Below, one piece after another: positions 10,211-22,849 of a stretch of 64,000 nucleotides of DNA. A program made the position numbers and the translations under genes. Positions within the stretch are counted from its first letter, which is position 1, and each line of letters opens with the position of its first letter. Below the pieces are notes generated by a model. The model was not told where the DNA came from, searched no databases, and saw nothing but the letters and a program-made list of their open reading frames with translations. Location of the stretch: assembly GCF_030269925.1 (NCBI RefSeq), contig NC_085127.1, positions 11,973,501 to 12,037,500 on the forward strand, read 5' to 3'. The stretch comes from Bombyx mori (taxonomy: Eukaryota; Arthropoda; Insecta; Lepidoptera; Bombycidae).

Positions 10211-10941
10211 TTTTATTATTATTATTATGTACACTCTACACAGAACGTAATCATTGGAGCGCAGCCGTGAATCACGTAATCAGAGATCCCACAAAGAGCA
10301 TCGGAACGCCGGGAGTAATAACAAAAATGAAACATCGATTATAAATTCTGTCTACTTGTCATGTTTTCATTTCTTTGATGAAACCTCTCCATATTTCTGA
10401 TTGGTTCCCGATTTTTTTCTTTATTTTCCCACTTTGAAGTATTTTGGGAAGGTGCCCTTTAGAAAATGCCTTTTATAAGCACCCATATAGACGACACTTT
10501 TGAATTTTAACAAAAGAAGCGCTCAGTGCTTCTTCTTCCTCAATCATTTGCTTATGGCTGAAGATCGTGGCTCTTTGATGCGGATCGTTTAAGGTCTCAT
10601 TGATTTTGGTTGCTCGTTTGACAGAAATCTGTTCTAGATATAACGCTCTGGTGGGTGATAACACCTGTAAGGGCATCAAGACAGTATTAGAGCAATTAAA
10701 ACAGTACAGCTAAAACATTATGGTCTAATGGGTGTACTTGTATGAAGATTGAATCAATGCTAAGAGCTTTAGGCAATAAACAGATTAATAGCTTACGATC
10801 AAGAAGATTTTATGTTTTAAGTAGATCCAAGTACGAATGATAATGTTAAATTCAATTAAAATTCATTGTTCACGCATCTGCAATGCTGAGGATGTCGATC
10901 CGTGAAATTATTGTATCTGTATTTTGTTATTAGCTTTATTC
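10211..10941. other. No recognisable feature
   Basis: A 68-codon antisense frame (10473-10679) has no recognisable motif; nothing else seen. Confidence 0.5.
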
Positions 10942-11184
10942 ACTGGTGGTAGGACCTCTTGTGAGTACGCACGGGTAGGTACCACCACCCCGCCTATTTC
11001 TGCCGTGAAGCAGTAATGCGTTTCGGTTTGAAGGGTGGGGTAGCCGTTGTAACTATACTGAGACCTTAGAACTTATATCTCAAGGTGGGTGGCGCATTTA
11101 CATTGTAAATGTCTATGGGCTCCAGTAACCACTTAACACCAGGTGGGCTGTGAGCTCGTCCACACATCTAAGCAATAAAAAAAT
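10942..11184 (+). mobile_element. Bm1 SINE body, head missing
   Basis: Well-conserved Bm1 body from cactggtggtaggacct to the A-rich tail. The head is absent. Confidence 0.88.
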
Positions 11185-12106
11185 AAATATTATATTGGTA
11201 TTATTATTGTATAAATTTTCGCGACCAATTATAATCGAGCTGTGTGTGACGCTAGAAATGTGTGCGGGGTTGCTATTTGATAAGAATATTGTTCCCCGAC
11301 CCGACTATCCTATAAAACTGTAAGATTGCTAATTCAGAATACACACGTCAACTGGTATCTCAAAAAATAAACATCTTTTAATTTATTTGAATACAGTCCT
11401 CAAGTCTAATAGAAAATCAAAAGTCAAGTACGGTTTATCTATTGCCGCTGCTACATTATGACGCGGAACATTCAGTTAATGCCGCCTAACACATACTTGG
11501 TGATTACAATATATTTAAAGTTAATGTTCAGTTTTACGTTGAAGTGTTTTGGATATTAGGATTGCAATAGGCTCGAACACCGATAACACGAATTTGGTAA
11601 CAAGAGCATTCCTTGCTTCCGTCTGGACGTAGCTGGAATAGTCTCTTAGGCTACCACCAAATAGGTAAAGAAAAAACTCCTTGGTCGAAAGCTACGCTTT
11701 GACCGCAAGCAAAGTAAGACCTTAAGTTGAACATCTTGGTTCTTAAGTAAAAAGTCCCTTGGTATTCAGAGCTGCCGTATTTAGTGGTAAAGTAGGAGAC
11801 AAAGTATCATTTAACTATGTGTATGTATATTACGAGCAGTTCAAGTTTTGGCGGTGTGCTTAAACATGCGTCGCTATTTTAGTGAAGCGAATAAATAACA
11901 ACTTAGAAATTTGGCGTATTTTATTTTAAATACGATAAACTATTTATTTAAGATAATGATTAATTTTGAAAAATAATCAAGAAGTTTAAAAGTTTTCTTA
12001 TTCGGTTGGATTTTAGTCTTTAATATTTTGAATAGTGAATTGGAATAAATGAGGTTAAATTTATTACTAGGACATTAGCTATGGAATGAATCGAGATACA
12101 ATGGAA
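11185..12106. other. No recognisable feature
   Basis: AT-rich, no repeats I recognise and no meaningful open frame. Confidence 0.5.
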
Positions 12107-12513
12107 TCCGTGTATTAATACGTGAAGCAGAAACTTTGGACGCCTTTTTACGAAAATTGCGCGGAAGGAGGAGTATGAATTTTCTCACGTTTATAGAGAA
12201 TATAAAGAAGCAGTGCAGAATAGTAATTTTTTTTTAATTATGCGTAAAAAATACATCAATCCAATAAAGAAAACATCACACACACACACATACTCTGTAT
12301 TTATTGTCAAACCTTTGTTATTGTTGAAGGTCTGTGACCAAATTGAGGATAGATTAATATTGTTTGTCTTCAATATTATTTGTCTATAGTGGAGTCTTGG
12401 CGAAATCTTTGGTTAAAGAAGTACAATAGTCTTTGCCAATAGCACCTTAATGATGTCCAAACTTATAATTTCAATTAATTATAGTCGAATTTCGACTGCA
12501 GTGGGACCACTAG
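12107..12513 (+). mobile_element. Non-autonomous Helitron (family H1)
   Basis: Begins TC (12107) and runs through tgtattaatacgtgaagc. It ends with a palindrome (agtcgaatttcgact, 12483-12497) twelve bases before CTAG (12510-12513). The flanks are A and T. A CA-dinucleotide run (about 12277-12290) lies inside. Same family as 1593-2302 and 17626-18036, opposite orientation. Confidence 0.8.
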
Positions 12514-13433
12514 TTGTATTAGATAGAATAAAATAACTTACAGTAACGGTTAGGATTTATCGAGAGTTCAATAGACTATATGGAACAACCCCCATTTTGT
12601 TTTATTTTTCCAACCTTTTACGGACTTTAAAAAGTTAAGAAGTTATTTTATTACATGATTAAATCATAAGATTTCTTAATCGACAAAATAAAACAATTCA
12701 CAGATTCTGCTCCCGCCAAAAAGCTTAGAAAATATTAAATAAAATGAAAAGGCAAAGGGAGGTAACAATCTGTTAAAATCTCGGAGCCCGAAAATGAGCT
12801 ACAGTACTTTGTGTACATAAGTCAGTGAATACATAATAAGACTGCAGAAATATAATACCATAGTCGTTGCTAAAAGAGGAAACAAGAAATCTTTAGACGA
12901 AACTACAAAATCGACTAAAACACTTTAAGCACGAACGATCATTTGTTAACGCTTTCGAGAAAGGCAGAGGCATAAAGTTATTCAGCCTAGCCATCCCAAC
13001 AATTCCATTTCCCCGCCAAGTCTCGACCGGCGCCTAACGAACTGTCACATTTTCGCGCCAAAATGAGTGCTACCATAATTAGGTTCTCGCCTTACTACGG
13101 GTCCGCAAATAGCGCGAATGACCAAGATTTTTGTGGGAAAAAGCTATTGTATTTTACGACAAAGACATTTAGATTTTGTTACGTTTTTAAGAGTTTTAAC
13201 GCGACGGTAAGTAATCTGGCATGGAGATTTTCACGTTAAATTAGGAGTTTTTTTTATAAATCACATTGTGTAGCGCGTTCGGTTTAATAGTAAGTTATAA
13301 AACACTAAAGTGTTCATCTGAAACACGATATAATAAGACAAATATTCATTGACATCGGCTTGAAAAAGATATAAAAATTACAGCAGAAAATCAAGAAAGA
13401 TACAACTGGATCCATTCAAAATCGATTTTCTAA
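12514..13433. other. No recognisable feature
   Basis: Unassigned AT-rich sequence with a few GC-richer patches (for example 12985-13110). Confidence 0.5.
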
Positions 13434-13722
13434 TCTTATATATATAAAAATGAATTGCTGTTCGTTAGTCTCGCTAAAACTCGAGAACGGCTGGCCCGAT
13501 TTGGCTAATTTTGGTCTTGAATTATTTGTGGAAGTCCAGAGAAGGTTTAAAAGGTAGATAAATATGAAAATGCTCGGAATTAAATAAAAATAACAATTTT
13601 GTTTTTCCTTTGATGTGTCCACCGTCGGACGGATTCCTTTTGTTTTAAATTTATTTTATACAAAAGGTATTAGGTATTTTATTTATCGATTGAGACACTA
13701 CGAAGTCTGCCGGGTCAGCTAG
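13434..13722 (+). mobile_element. Non-autonomous Helitron (family H2)
   Basis: Starts TC in tcttatatatataaaaatg and ends in gggtcagCTAG (CTAG 13719-13722). Internal blocks (ctcgctaaaactcgagaac; cactacgaagtctgcc) are shared with 1680-1970 and 24802-25047. No coding potential. Confidence 0.8.
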
Positions 13723-13982
13723 CCAATCAATAAAGTACCGATTTCGAGAATAATATTTCTCTCGAAGACAAATAGTAGTAACTCTTAAGATTTTCATAAA
13801 CGTATACTGAGCCTTAATACAGTGTCCATTAGGCGTTATGTACATAATAATTTAATTACCCACGTCTTTGTCGAATCCATTACTTTCCAAAGTAAACACT
13901 AATAATGCTCTCGTTCTACGTAATGGGCTACTGAATACAAAAAAATAAGTCTTGGTTTATTTAATGGTGCTTAAGCGTGATA

Positions 13983-14206
13983 AGAGGTCTCACGGGTGAG
14001 TACCATCACTCTGCCTATTTCTGCCGTGAAGCAGTAATGTGTTTCGGCTCGAAAGGTGGGGCCGTTGTACTATAAAACTGAATCTAAGAACTCATGTCTC
14101 AAGGTTGGTGGTGGCGTTTAGATTGTTGATGTCTATGGGATCCGGTAACCACTTAAAACAAGCTGAACCGTGAGCTCGTCCGCTAACTTAGGCAATTTAA
14201 AAAAAT
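13983..14206 (+). mobile_element. Bm1 SINE body, diverged
   Basis: Recognisable through ctatttctgccgtgaagcag and ggatccggtaaccactta, with many substitutions, indicating an older copy. Confidence 0.7.
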
Positions 14207-15111
14207 TTCAACTACCTGTCAATTTCTATTCGGAGTATTTAGGCATTTGGTAAATAAAGAAGTTAACAAAAATACATACTCATTTGATTCAAAAATACAT
14301 GATCATGATATTGGGTATAATGTTCATAATATATTATTTAACGAGATTTTCATTAATTCTACTAGAATAATTGTATAATACAACAAATTTATTACCTTAA
14401 CATAACAATAAAATAAAAATAATTTTAAATTTCGGAATTCGTTTGCTATTAAACCACGATATAAAAAAAAACTTTTCTTTTTTTATATCTAAAAAATACA
14501 GAACGTATACATAGAGAACTCCTTTTATCAAAACATAAACATAATTCTCTAAGAAAAAGTTAGATAACTAATATTTGACTTAAATCGCTGGTGTGTTGAC
14601 CCTATATATATTTCCTTGTACTTCGTGTATGAGAAAAGCGTAGGAAAAAACCAAAACTTGTCACTGTCTACAGACGGTAGAGACGATATACAGACGGTAG
14701 AGGCGATATATAGACACTGTGTGATTGATGACCGACGACAAGCCGCATACTTATAATATCTTTGCGAAAAATCACACGAACCGTCGCTGTAATCACTTTA
14801 GTATAATGAAACAAAACACGTCTGTAAATTCAAGCTATTTCTTTAAAATCGGTGTTTTTTTATCTATGTAGGTAAACGGTAATGACTCTTGTGGCTCCTG
14901 ATTACGTACATTTTTGATTGTTTGAATCTATATTTTTGAATTAAGCCCCGATAGCCTGGCCTGACTTTGGCTTTGTATGGCAATATATTCATTAACGATT
15001 ATCCAGTAACCATTTTCGTCTAGCATCATGAAGTGGTTTATGTGGTGTAGGCGAGTATAGCTCTCCCTATTCCGTAATTCTCCTTATGTTCTTCAGCTGT
15101 AATACCCGCAA
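14207..15111. other. No gene; one short tandem duplication
   Basis: AT-rich. The only structure seen is a 20-bp unit repeated twice (14671-14710). Confidence 0.5.
14671..14710. repeat. 20-bp tandem duplication
   Basis: Two adjacent units beginning cagacggtag, differing at one base (agacgatata versus aggcgatata). Confidence 0.8.
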
Positions 15112-15217
15112 AAAGCAAATCCCACCCCTCCTGGCTGAGCCTTTGCTCGCCCACCTGTCCCGGTGAAACTGGAAAGGCCTCCGGGCCACCAGTAATATTT
15201 CAATCATAAAAAAAATA
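15112..15217 (+). mobile_element. Jockey LINE 3' tail (severely truncated)
   Basis: The segment from gcaaatcccacccctcctgg to caatcataaaaaaaa matches the last 100 bases of the jockey LINE ending at 62393. Only the 3' UTR and poly-A remain. CGCAAA occurs on both sides and could be a short target duplication, but this is weak. Confidence 0.65.
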
Positions 15218-15299
15218 TTCGCAAAGAAAACCTTTCCCGTTCTACGAGCGTTATCCGGCGCGGCGTCGCTCACCTTAAGAAATCAAATTTTTATTTTTA

Positions 15300-15540
15300 T
15301 TTTTTTCTTATTACTTAGATGAGTGTACGAGCTCACAGCCCACCTGGTGTTAAGTGGTTACTGGGGCCCATAGACATCTACAACGTAAATGCGCCACCCA
15401 CCTTAAGATAAGTTCTAAGGTCTCAGTATAGTTACAACGGCTGCCCCACCTTTCAAACAGAAACGCATTACTGCTTCACGACAGAAATAGGCAGGTTGGT
15501 GGTACCTACCCGCGCGGACTCACAAGAGGTCCTACCACCA
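15300..15540 (-). mobile_element. Bm1 SINE body with duplicated 5' edge
   Basis: Minus-strand Bm1 body with its tail as poly-T on the left. The edge motif ctcacaagaggtcctaccac occurs a second time immediately downstream (about 15546-15566), followed by a CCAAA microsatellite (about 15573-15598). Confidence 0.85.
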
Positions 15541-16493
15541 GTAAACTCACAAGAGGTCCTACCACCACTAAAAAAACCAAACCAAACCAAGCCAAACCGG
15601 TACCAAATCGGTGAAACTCCTTTCAACGATCTACGAGTTCTACAAACGCTCAATCAGATCCTTTGTGGGAAAAAGCAGTTGAGATGATGGTACCCTACCG
15701 TGACGCCAAGCAATACGTCCTACTACCAAGATAATTATATGATTCAATTATCAAAGACAGGAGCCAAGTTAATGAGTAGCTGAGCTATTATCGATGTAGG
15801 ATCTTTTCTGATCTCAAAACTCATCCATGTTTAACAAAACAAAAAAAAAAAACTATGAATTTGAGACTTATAAGAAACATAAATATAATTCTATGGGCTT
15901 AGAAACTTTATTTAAATCAATATAAATTAGAGATAATTATAAGTAAATGAAATTATTGTTATATTACAAGGAATGCGCTTGTAATAAAACTTTCATCAGT
16001 AGGCAGTTTTTTTTTTAGAATTACCTAGGTACATTTCATGTCTCGAGATCCTACCAGAAGTGTTTCTCTGAATGCTTTATCACATAATCTTTTTTCTGCT
16101 TATTTTATCCAATACCTACACTACAGTTACGTTCATATATATTTTAGAAAACTCCCGAATCACTGTAGCCCAGAGCGTTTCATTAACACGCTTCCCGGAA
16201 TCTTCGATCGTGAAATGAAAGGGTTAGATGCCTCGAATTCAATCAATCTGCCTATCATTCAATCAATTTTTGACGGTATTTCATATTAAATCTCTGTCAT
16301 TGAGTGCAAATTTCAGAATCTTCAGCTATTTTCCTACTTATAAGTATGCTTTTTTTTTTAAATCTCAATTTCCTAGTTCCGTAGTTTTATGAGTAGGGCA
16401 TTCGTTGTCTTCGTACCGATGCAATTGGCTATAAGTTTTTAAAATTTATTACCCTAGATGAAAATACGACTTTATGGTCCTTGTGATAAGTAT
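15541..16493. other. No recognisable feature beyond a CCAAA microsatellite
   Basis: The microsatellite at 15573-15598 adjoins the Bm1 edge. An 83-codon frame at 16038-16289 starts with ATG but has no recognisable motif and lies in repeat-rich DNA; I do not call it a gene. Confidence 0.5.
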
Positions 16494-16825
16494 TGTTACG
16501 CGCTGGGGTTCGAGATAAATACAATTTCACCAAAGTACAACTTAAAAACTGTATTCAACACCTAAAACGCTTCAGGTGATCCGTTCGCTGTATCGCTTCG
16601 ATTAGTTCCCATCACTGACTGAATGTGTGCCATCTCTAGAACGCTTTTAAAGCAGATGCCTCATCCCTAGAATTATTGAGAATATTCTACACATCTCTAG
16701 TAGTAGTCTCCGCTATCAGTCAATAGATGGCGTTGTACTTCTCGAGCGTTCTGGACGCTACTAGATCCTTCGATATTTGTTCGAATATTCAGCGATAGAT
16801 GGCTTTACTCTTTACCGGCGTAACA
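16494..16825. mobile_element. Solo LTR with 4-bp target duplication
   Basis: Starts TGTTACGCGCTGGGGTTC and ends CTTTACCGGCGTAACA, so the termini are inverted (TGTTACGC/GCGTAACA) as in LTRs. GTAT flanks both ends (16490-16493, 16826-16829). No internal retrotransposon sequence or second LTR lies beside it, so recombination between two LTRs has probably removed the interior. Orientation and family unassigned; 4-bp duplications suit Ty3/gypsy elements. Confidence 0.75.
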
Positions 16826-16829
16826 GTAT

Positions 16830-17345
16830 GTACTTATAAGGTTTTATCAACATCACAACGGAAATACCACTGTCACCGGTGTTCATTGTAAATAGTTTTA
16901 ACTAGATTTGGTCGAAAGATACTGCTGCATTGATCAGAGCAAATCAGTCGTCAGCAAGCATCTCATTGGTCTAGTGAAAATCATCATTTAACACTAAGCC
17001 GACACACTGAAGCGATTGAAAGAAAATACAGCTCTATTAATCAGACAAGCCGAGCCAAGACCGCGCTATGACAGGAACTAATTAAAACGGCAACTTCGTA
17101 CCGTACGAAGTTCTAATTGCAAAAATAACAGTCTGAATGTATGGGTTCATCAAAATTCCTTGTGCTCGTTAACTTTTGCCACGAAACAATTCCGCTTCTG
17201 TTCGTCTACTTAACATTTATATTCCGGTGAATGCGTCGAGTATTAGATGCGAAAATCACATTAAACACTCGACATCAACCGGATGCTCGTTGAAAATTCT
17301 CAAAACATTTCTTACACGCTGGACATAAGGTTGAAACCAATTAAT
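16830..17345. other. No recognisable feature
   Basis: Unassigned sequence between a solo LTR and a Bm1 copy. Confidence 0.5.
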
Positions 17346-17618
17346 TCACTGGTGGTAGGACCTTTTTCACTGGTGGTAGGACCTCTTGGGAGTCCACACG
17401 GGTAGGTACCACCACCCCGCCTATTTCCGCCGTGAAGCAGTAATGCGTTTCGGTTCGAAGGGTGGGGTAGCCGTTCTAACTATACTGAGACCTTAGAACT
17501 TATATCTCGAGGTGGGTGGCGCATTTACGTTGTAGATGTCTATGGGCTCCAGTAACAATTTAACACCAGGTGGGCTCTGAGCTCGTCCATCCATCTAAGC
17601 TATAAAAAAAAAAAAAAA
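17346..17618 (+). mobile_element. Bm1 SINE body with duplicated 5' edge
   Basis: The motif cactggtggtaggacct occurs twice in a row at the start of the Bm1 body (17347 and 17368 region). The rest of the body is well conserved and ends in a long poly-A. Confidence 0.85.
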
Positions 17619-17625
17619 AACTAAT

Positions 17626-18036
17626 CTAGTGGTCCCGCAGTAGTCGAAATTCGACTATAATTAATTGAAATTATAAGTTTCAACATTATTATGGTCCTAT
17701 TGTTACAGATTTCGCCAAGACTACACTATAGACAAATACTCGTAATATTAAAAATAAACAATACTAACCTATTCTCAATTTATACAGACTTTAAGCAATA
17801 ACAAAAGTTTGACAATAAACAAAGAGTATAATATGTGTGTGTGTCAAATACATGGTAGGGTGTGTAATGTTTTCTTTATTGATTTAAAGTATGTTTTATG
17901 CATTATTTAAAAAAAAACAGCATTGTGCACTTCTTCTCTATATTCTCTATAAGTGTCGAAAATTTTATACTCCTCCGTCCGCGCAATTTTCGTAAAAAGG
18001 GATACAAGGTTTTTACTTCACCTATTAATATATAGA
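17626..18036 (-). mobile_element. Non-autonomous Helitron (family H1)
   Basis: On the minus strand it starts TC (18036) in tctatatattaatagg and ends in CTAG (17629-17626) preceded by the agtcgaatttcgact palindrome. The 5' flank is A as expected. The 3' flank reads A rather than T, so the target dinucleotide is not preserved on that side. Confidence 0.75.
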
Positions 18037-19857
18037 TTAGCTACAAACTGGTACGGATGATTTAACACTTTATTCGTGACAAACTATAGCGGACAATCTG
18101 TCAAGCAAATCGTCTCCGCTTTTGACAGCTTTAAAGCATAGTGGGCCCATAATACAGTAACAAGCTTCCCTCATTTTGACCGATTTTCAATCAGAAAGGA
18201 AGATATTGTACAAGAGTCACACCAGCCTTGTAATGTCAAAGACTTTGATAGTCGTAAAAATCATAGTGGAACATTGTCAAACGCGATACACTGAAAACAA
18301 ATCTTGTAACATTAACCAGAATACCGCTGAAGGCAACAACTGTGAACCGAGAATTCCGAATGATAACAAAGGAAGGCGCCAAACACGAACTCCCACTGTC
18401 AAACTTCCCCTTTCACATTATTTAACGAAGCAATTAAAAACAACATAGTATTTGTATATGATTATCCATATTAATTGGAATACGTACTTCAAAAATCAAC
18501 AAAACATCTGATTTTGTAGGCACGTGCGTGAGAGCAGATATTTGCTTTACTGGCGCGGACAAAAAATAGTTGACTATCTCCTCAAAAAATCTATTCTCTC
18601 TCCTATTATAATTCTCTCTCTTCCATTGAAAAATTCTATTCTCCTCGTCTATTACATTAAAATCTTACTAATGTTAAGTAGGAATAATATTATTATCAGA
18701 TAGTGATTCATCACAGCAATTACTTAATAGGCTCAAAAATAATTTCAACATACTTGTCTGCTAGTGCTGCTCTTCAATTACATCGCGCCATATAGTGTTT
18801 TGGCCATAATCTTGCCGAGAAAAATTAAACAAACTTCTTAAAACTAAATAATTAAAATAATATGTTCCGGAGCGAAGCCGCTGCTTACCGCATAATACTC
18901 TCCACAAGCCTATTTTAAAGAAGGACATGTTCTAGCCTTATTCTAGCCTTAGTGACATACATATAATACGCATCAATCAAAACGGAAAAACTCAATACTC
19001 TTTTTTTTCGAAACCTGTGTTCTTCATTCGAAAAAAATCCATCCTTTATCGTTAGCACTCTTAAAGAGCGGCTTCTGCGAAACTTTGAACTACCCATAAA
19101 AAGCGAACAAGTCATCCCTTTACGTCACACGTCTCTTAATAATGTAGCAGTCATTAACCGCGACACTTTATCTCAGTATTCTTCGGGAGTTGGGCTGCAC
19201 TAATTGCATAAAGTTCGTACCCTGTTCTCGTTAAGTCTCCTTAAATTTGCGCCTCGTCAGTCCCCGCTCGTGTGAAAAGGACTTTATGCTCGGTGCGGTC
19301 GGACCCCTATCCGGGTTGCAATTGTAGCCCGGCTTTATATCTGTGATGTCGCGAAATTAATTCGGGGCTTAAATTATTCGCGGTTGTATTGCCCGGATAT
19401 GGATTAGGCACGGACTGCTCCGAAGACATTGACGTTTTGGTATTTTGAGGGATTAGTGTCATATGGTATTAAGTCTGATGATTGCTTAGTGACCTTTCTG
19501 GGATTAGCTCGAACATATTAAAACTAAGATTTAAAATGAGGGACAAAATATACGACTATATTAAGCTTCTATAACAAATGGCATCTGCATTTTCTTAATT
19601 TCAAAAAAAGCTTGCGAAAGAAATCATAGATTTACGGCGAGAGAGAGAGAGAGGGAGAAACCATAGACAATTTAAACCGAAATTTCGAGGAATAATTCCG
19701 TATTATATTTCACCGGAACGCGAATGTCTCTAATGAAAGATTTGCATCAGAAAGAGCTCCGTCATGGCCACATTAAAGAGGAAATTGATTTATTTACTGC
19801 ATTGATTTCTAGATTAATCGCTTCGTATTACTTTGCCTCTCTTTGTGACTGACAAGC
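18037..19857. other. No gene recognised
   Basis: A 90-codon frame (18176-18448) and a 66-codon antisense frame (18915-19115) show no motif. A short fragment of repeat family B (about 18868-18930) and a GA-dinucleotide run (19639-19655) are present. Confidence 0.5.
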
Positions 19858-20290
19858 GGCCCACTACGGCTCCGCTCGGGTCTTTAACAAAAATTTCAAC
19901 CACATTTGACATTGTTTTATTTTTTTAAATAATAGAACACTTATTGTGGCATAACTTTAATAGTTAGACATATGCTGGCGCGACACTTTTTGTAAATAAT
20001 AATGTTTTCTACAAAGCCGTAGTACATTATTTTATTCTATCATCAATAGTATTCGCAGGGCACGGGATGTAAAGAATATTGAAGGTAATTTTTTTACACC
20101 TTGGGTTACATTATTGGGGTTTTAGTAAGGATCCCTAATTTTTAAAAAAAAATTTTATCTCTATTTCACTCAGGATTAGTGTAGCTTTCAAACAGTGAAA
20201 GAATTTTTCAAATCGGTTCAGTAGTTTCGGAGCCTATTCAATACAAACAACCAAACAAATCTTTCCTCTTTATAATATTATCTATACTAA
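19858..20290 (-). repeat. Lep1-like repeat, degenerate
   Basis: The right part, read on the minus strand, contains ataatattataaagagg, aagatttgtttgg and ataggctccgaaactactg. This matches the 5' part of the short Helitron-like element at 49663. The left end is diverged (cccgagcggagccgtag on the minus strand) and no clean CTAG end is seen. Confidence 0.45.
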
Positions 20291-20609
20291 TAAGAGAAAA
20301 AAAATACATTTAAAGAACTAAGAATAATTAAACACAATTGAATTGGCATGAGCCACGATCGATAATAGATCTAGCAATAAACTTAGATCAATTCAATAGA
20401 ATCATTCATTCAAAAGCTCCGCCCAAAACGAGGCTGCAAATTCTCTGTTGAGGTGCCGTTGAAATACCAAACTATTGAATTAATCATACACACGTAAGCA
20501 CTCACGGATAGGTATCAACATCCTGCTAACTTCTGACGCGCTACAGTTGCATTCCAATACGAAGGGTGAGTCAGGTTTTCCAAAAGTACTGTTATTTATT
20601 TTTTATTCT

Positions 20610-20756
20610 TCAAAAGAGGCTTGCGGAGAGTACTCAAGTGTAGGCAGCATTTGGCTGTGCCACTGGCATTGTTGACGTCCATTAGCGAAGGTCACCACTT
20701 ACCATCAGGTGGACCATGTGCTCGTCTGCCTACAAAGGCTATAATTTTTTTTTAAA
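20610..20756 (+). repeat. Repeat family B 3' end, diverged
   Basis: Ends with gctcgtctgcctacaaaggc followed by an AT-rich run; the same 3'-end blocks as the copies at 23450 and 39858 but in plus orientation. A further diverged Bm1-like patch lies just upstream (about 20500-20575). Confidence 0.55.
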
Positions 20757-21452
20757 TAAAGCACAATTATGGTACTTTCTTTGGACTTCCCGACCCGACA
20801 ATTAAAATAACTTTTATGTGCTTAATATCTTTTTTTTTAATATTACATCATTTCGTCTTCTTAACCGTTTTCATGGACGCGGATGACAAATACGAATTTG
20901 AACAGTTCAAGTAGTTTTAATTTAAAACGTAATTAGTTCTAAAAAGATCCGGCGAGAATTCTCGCTGAAACCGTTGTCCGCGAAAGCGTCCAGCAGAAAC
21001 TCTCTTCAAAATCGCAACTGGAGTACCGACTTTAATGTTTTAAGACTCCTTTTTGAATTTCAAATCAGCCAGTCTTCTTGTATATTTAAACAGCAAAACT
21101 GAATCAGATTGAGTACCACGAGGCAGCCGCGTAGTGTACGCTACGTAAACAGGTATATTCTCGAAATGTAACCGCGGCGTAACCCGCAGAAAGCGCTCCT
21201 GTGCCCCTCGGGAGGACACAACGTCAATATATACATTAAGACACGGATTTCGATATTTTTAAAGTCGGTTTTGAAATGATAAGATTTTCATAATTTTCAG
21301 TTTCTGAAAAACGTATCCTGTGACTTAGCATTTACCGTGCCCACTTAATCAACGCGGCCATAAATTAAGTTACGCTAACATTTTTTCAACTTTGCCAATT
21401 TTTCTGTACACGGGCAATACTAATTATTTCAGAATTTTTTTATATTAGATTT
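20757..21452. other. No recognisable feature
   Basis: Unassigned; no motif or repeat identified. Confidence 0.5.
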
Positions 21453-21641
21453 TACAGTAACAGTTTACAGTTACAGTTACAGTTACAGTTACAGTTACAG
21501 TTACAGTTACAGTTACAGTTACAGTTACAGTTACAGCTACAGCTACAGCTACAGCTACAGCTACAGTTACAGCTACAGCTACAGCTACAGGTACAGCTAC
21601 AGCTATTGCTACAGCTACAGCTACAGCTTACAGCTTACAGC
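21453..21641. repeat. Hexanucleotide tandem array (ACAGTT / ACAGCT)
   Basis: About 190 bases of ACAGTT units that switch near 21536 to mainly ACAGCT units, with a few interruptions (one ACAGTT, one ACAGGT, one GCTATT). It ends in two slightly longer units (cagctta). The spatial switch between variants suggests slippage expansion from two founder units. Confidence 0.9.
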
Positions 21642-22849
21642 TTTCGTCGTCATTGACGATTGTCGTCCATGACCACGCATGTCTATGACACGCGAAAACC
21701 TGAGACAATCCTGTGGGCAAACATGTTCTCGACTCGCCTGTGATTGACAAATTATAATAGGATTATAAGAGTCGACTATTATCAAAGCCGGCAATGTGAC
21801 TTTTGGACAATGATTGGTAAATCAGAAAAACGAATTATTGACTTTGTATTCCATTGGCAGTCACAAAACTCTTCGGAACGACATCTTAGATAAATAACAG
21901 GTTAAGTATTAACCTTTCTTTAATGCAGGTTTTGAACCGTATTCTTTGAAGGAGACGATTATATTCAAATCAATCTGTATTGACATATCAATAAAAAACT
22001 TTTGTCCAAATGCACAGATTGCCACCTTTGATAATAGACGACTCATAATACGCATTGTAGACCAATGTGAATACTGTTATCTGCTTATTATTGCAAGCGC
22101 TTGAGACAAAAGTTGTCTGATTGCTAATTGTATTACAAATGGCTTCTCCATTTCTCCACTTCTCCATTTTTGGTGCTACCAGGATCAGTAAGAAAGTGAG
22201 ACAGAAACCAATATGGTATTATTATCCGGTCAATTTCTATAGTTGTACGTAGAAATAACTCACTGTATTTAAAGGGTCAGGAGGGAGGCTGCTATTAAAT
22301 ACAATTAGGGCTGCATCTTAATTGCAATCTTGTGACTCGTATTGTAAGCTGCACTGATATAGTGCATTAAAATAAAAAAAAGAGTTTTGTTTACTTCTCA
22401 AAATATGAATTGGTTCTCCGTTAATTGTGTGGTTAAAATTTCATGCATGATAAGTACGTATGGCCCTTGTTAATTTTGTTCATGTCACAATTGTAACGCG
22501 CATCTTTGTTTTTAAATAGTGGACGAAAATATCAAAATAAAATAACTCGTGATTAAGCCTTGAAAATCTTCTTGATCACAACTCACCATACTGTTCTCTC
22601 GACATCGTGTACAGACAGAGTATCGCTTTATGTAAGCTGTCTTATTTACCTCATGCGATGCTGCTGTTTCACGGAAAATAGATTCACAAACTTTGTCTAC
22701 AGCGGAGCGTAATAATAAGCTTAATGTTACAAAACAACATTGTATTAGATTTCCTCCTCCGGTTTCATTTCATGTACTGAAAACTTAATGGTCTTTATAT
22801 TGTCACGTTTTTTAACGACGGGAACCCTAATCTTGATAGTAATCAGTTA
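21642..22849. other. No recognisable feature
   Basis: Unassigned sequence; no coding motif or repeat that I can name. Confidence 0.5.

Noticed and set aside
16038..16289. 83-codon frame beginning with ATG
   Set aside because: Isolated, without motif or signal; not enough to call a gene.
18176..18448. 90-codon plus-strand frame
   Set aside because: Composition matches the AT-rich background and no motif is visible.
21453..21641. CRISPR-like or coding repeat array
   Set aside because: Contiguous hexamers without spacers; a simple eukaryotic satellite.
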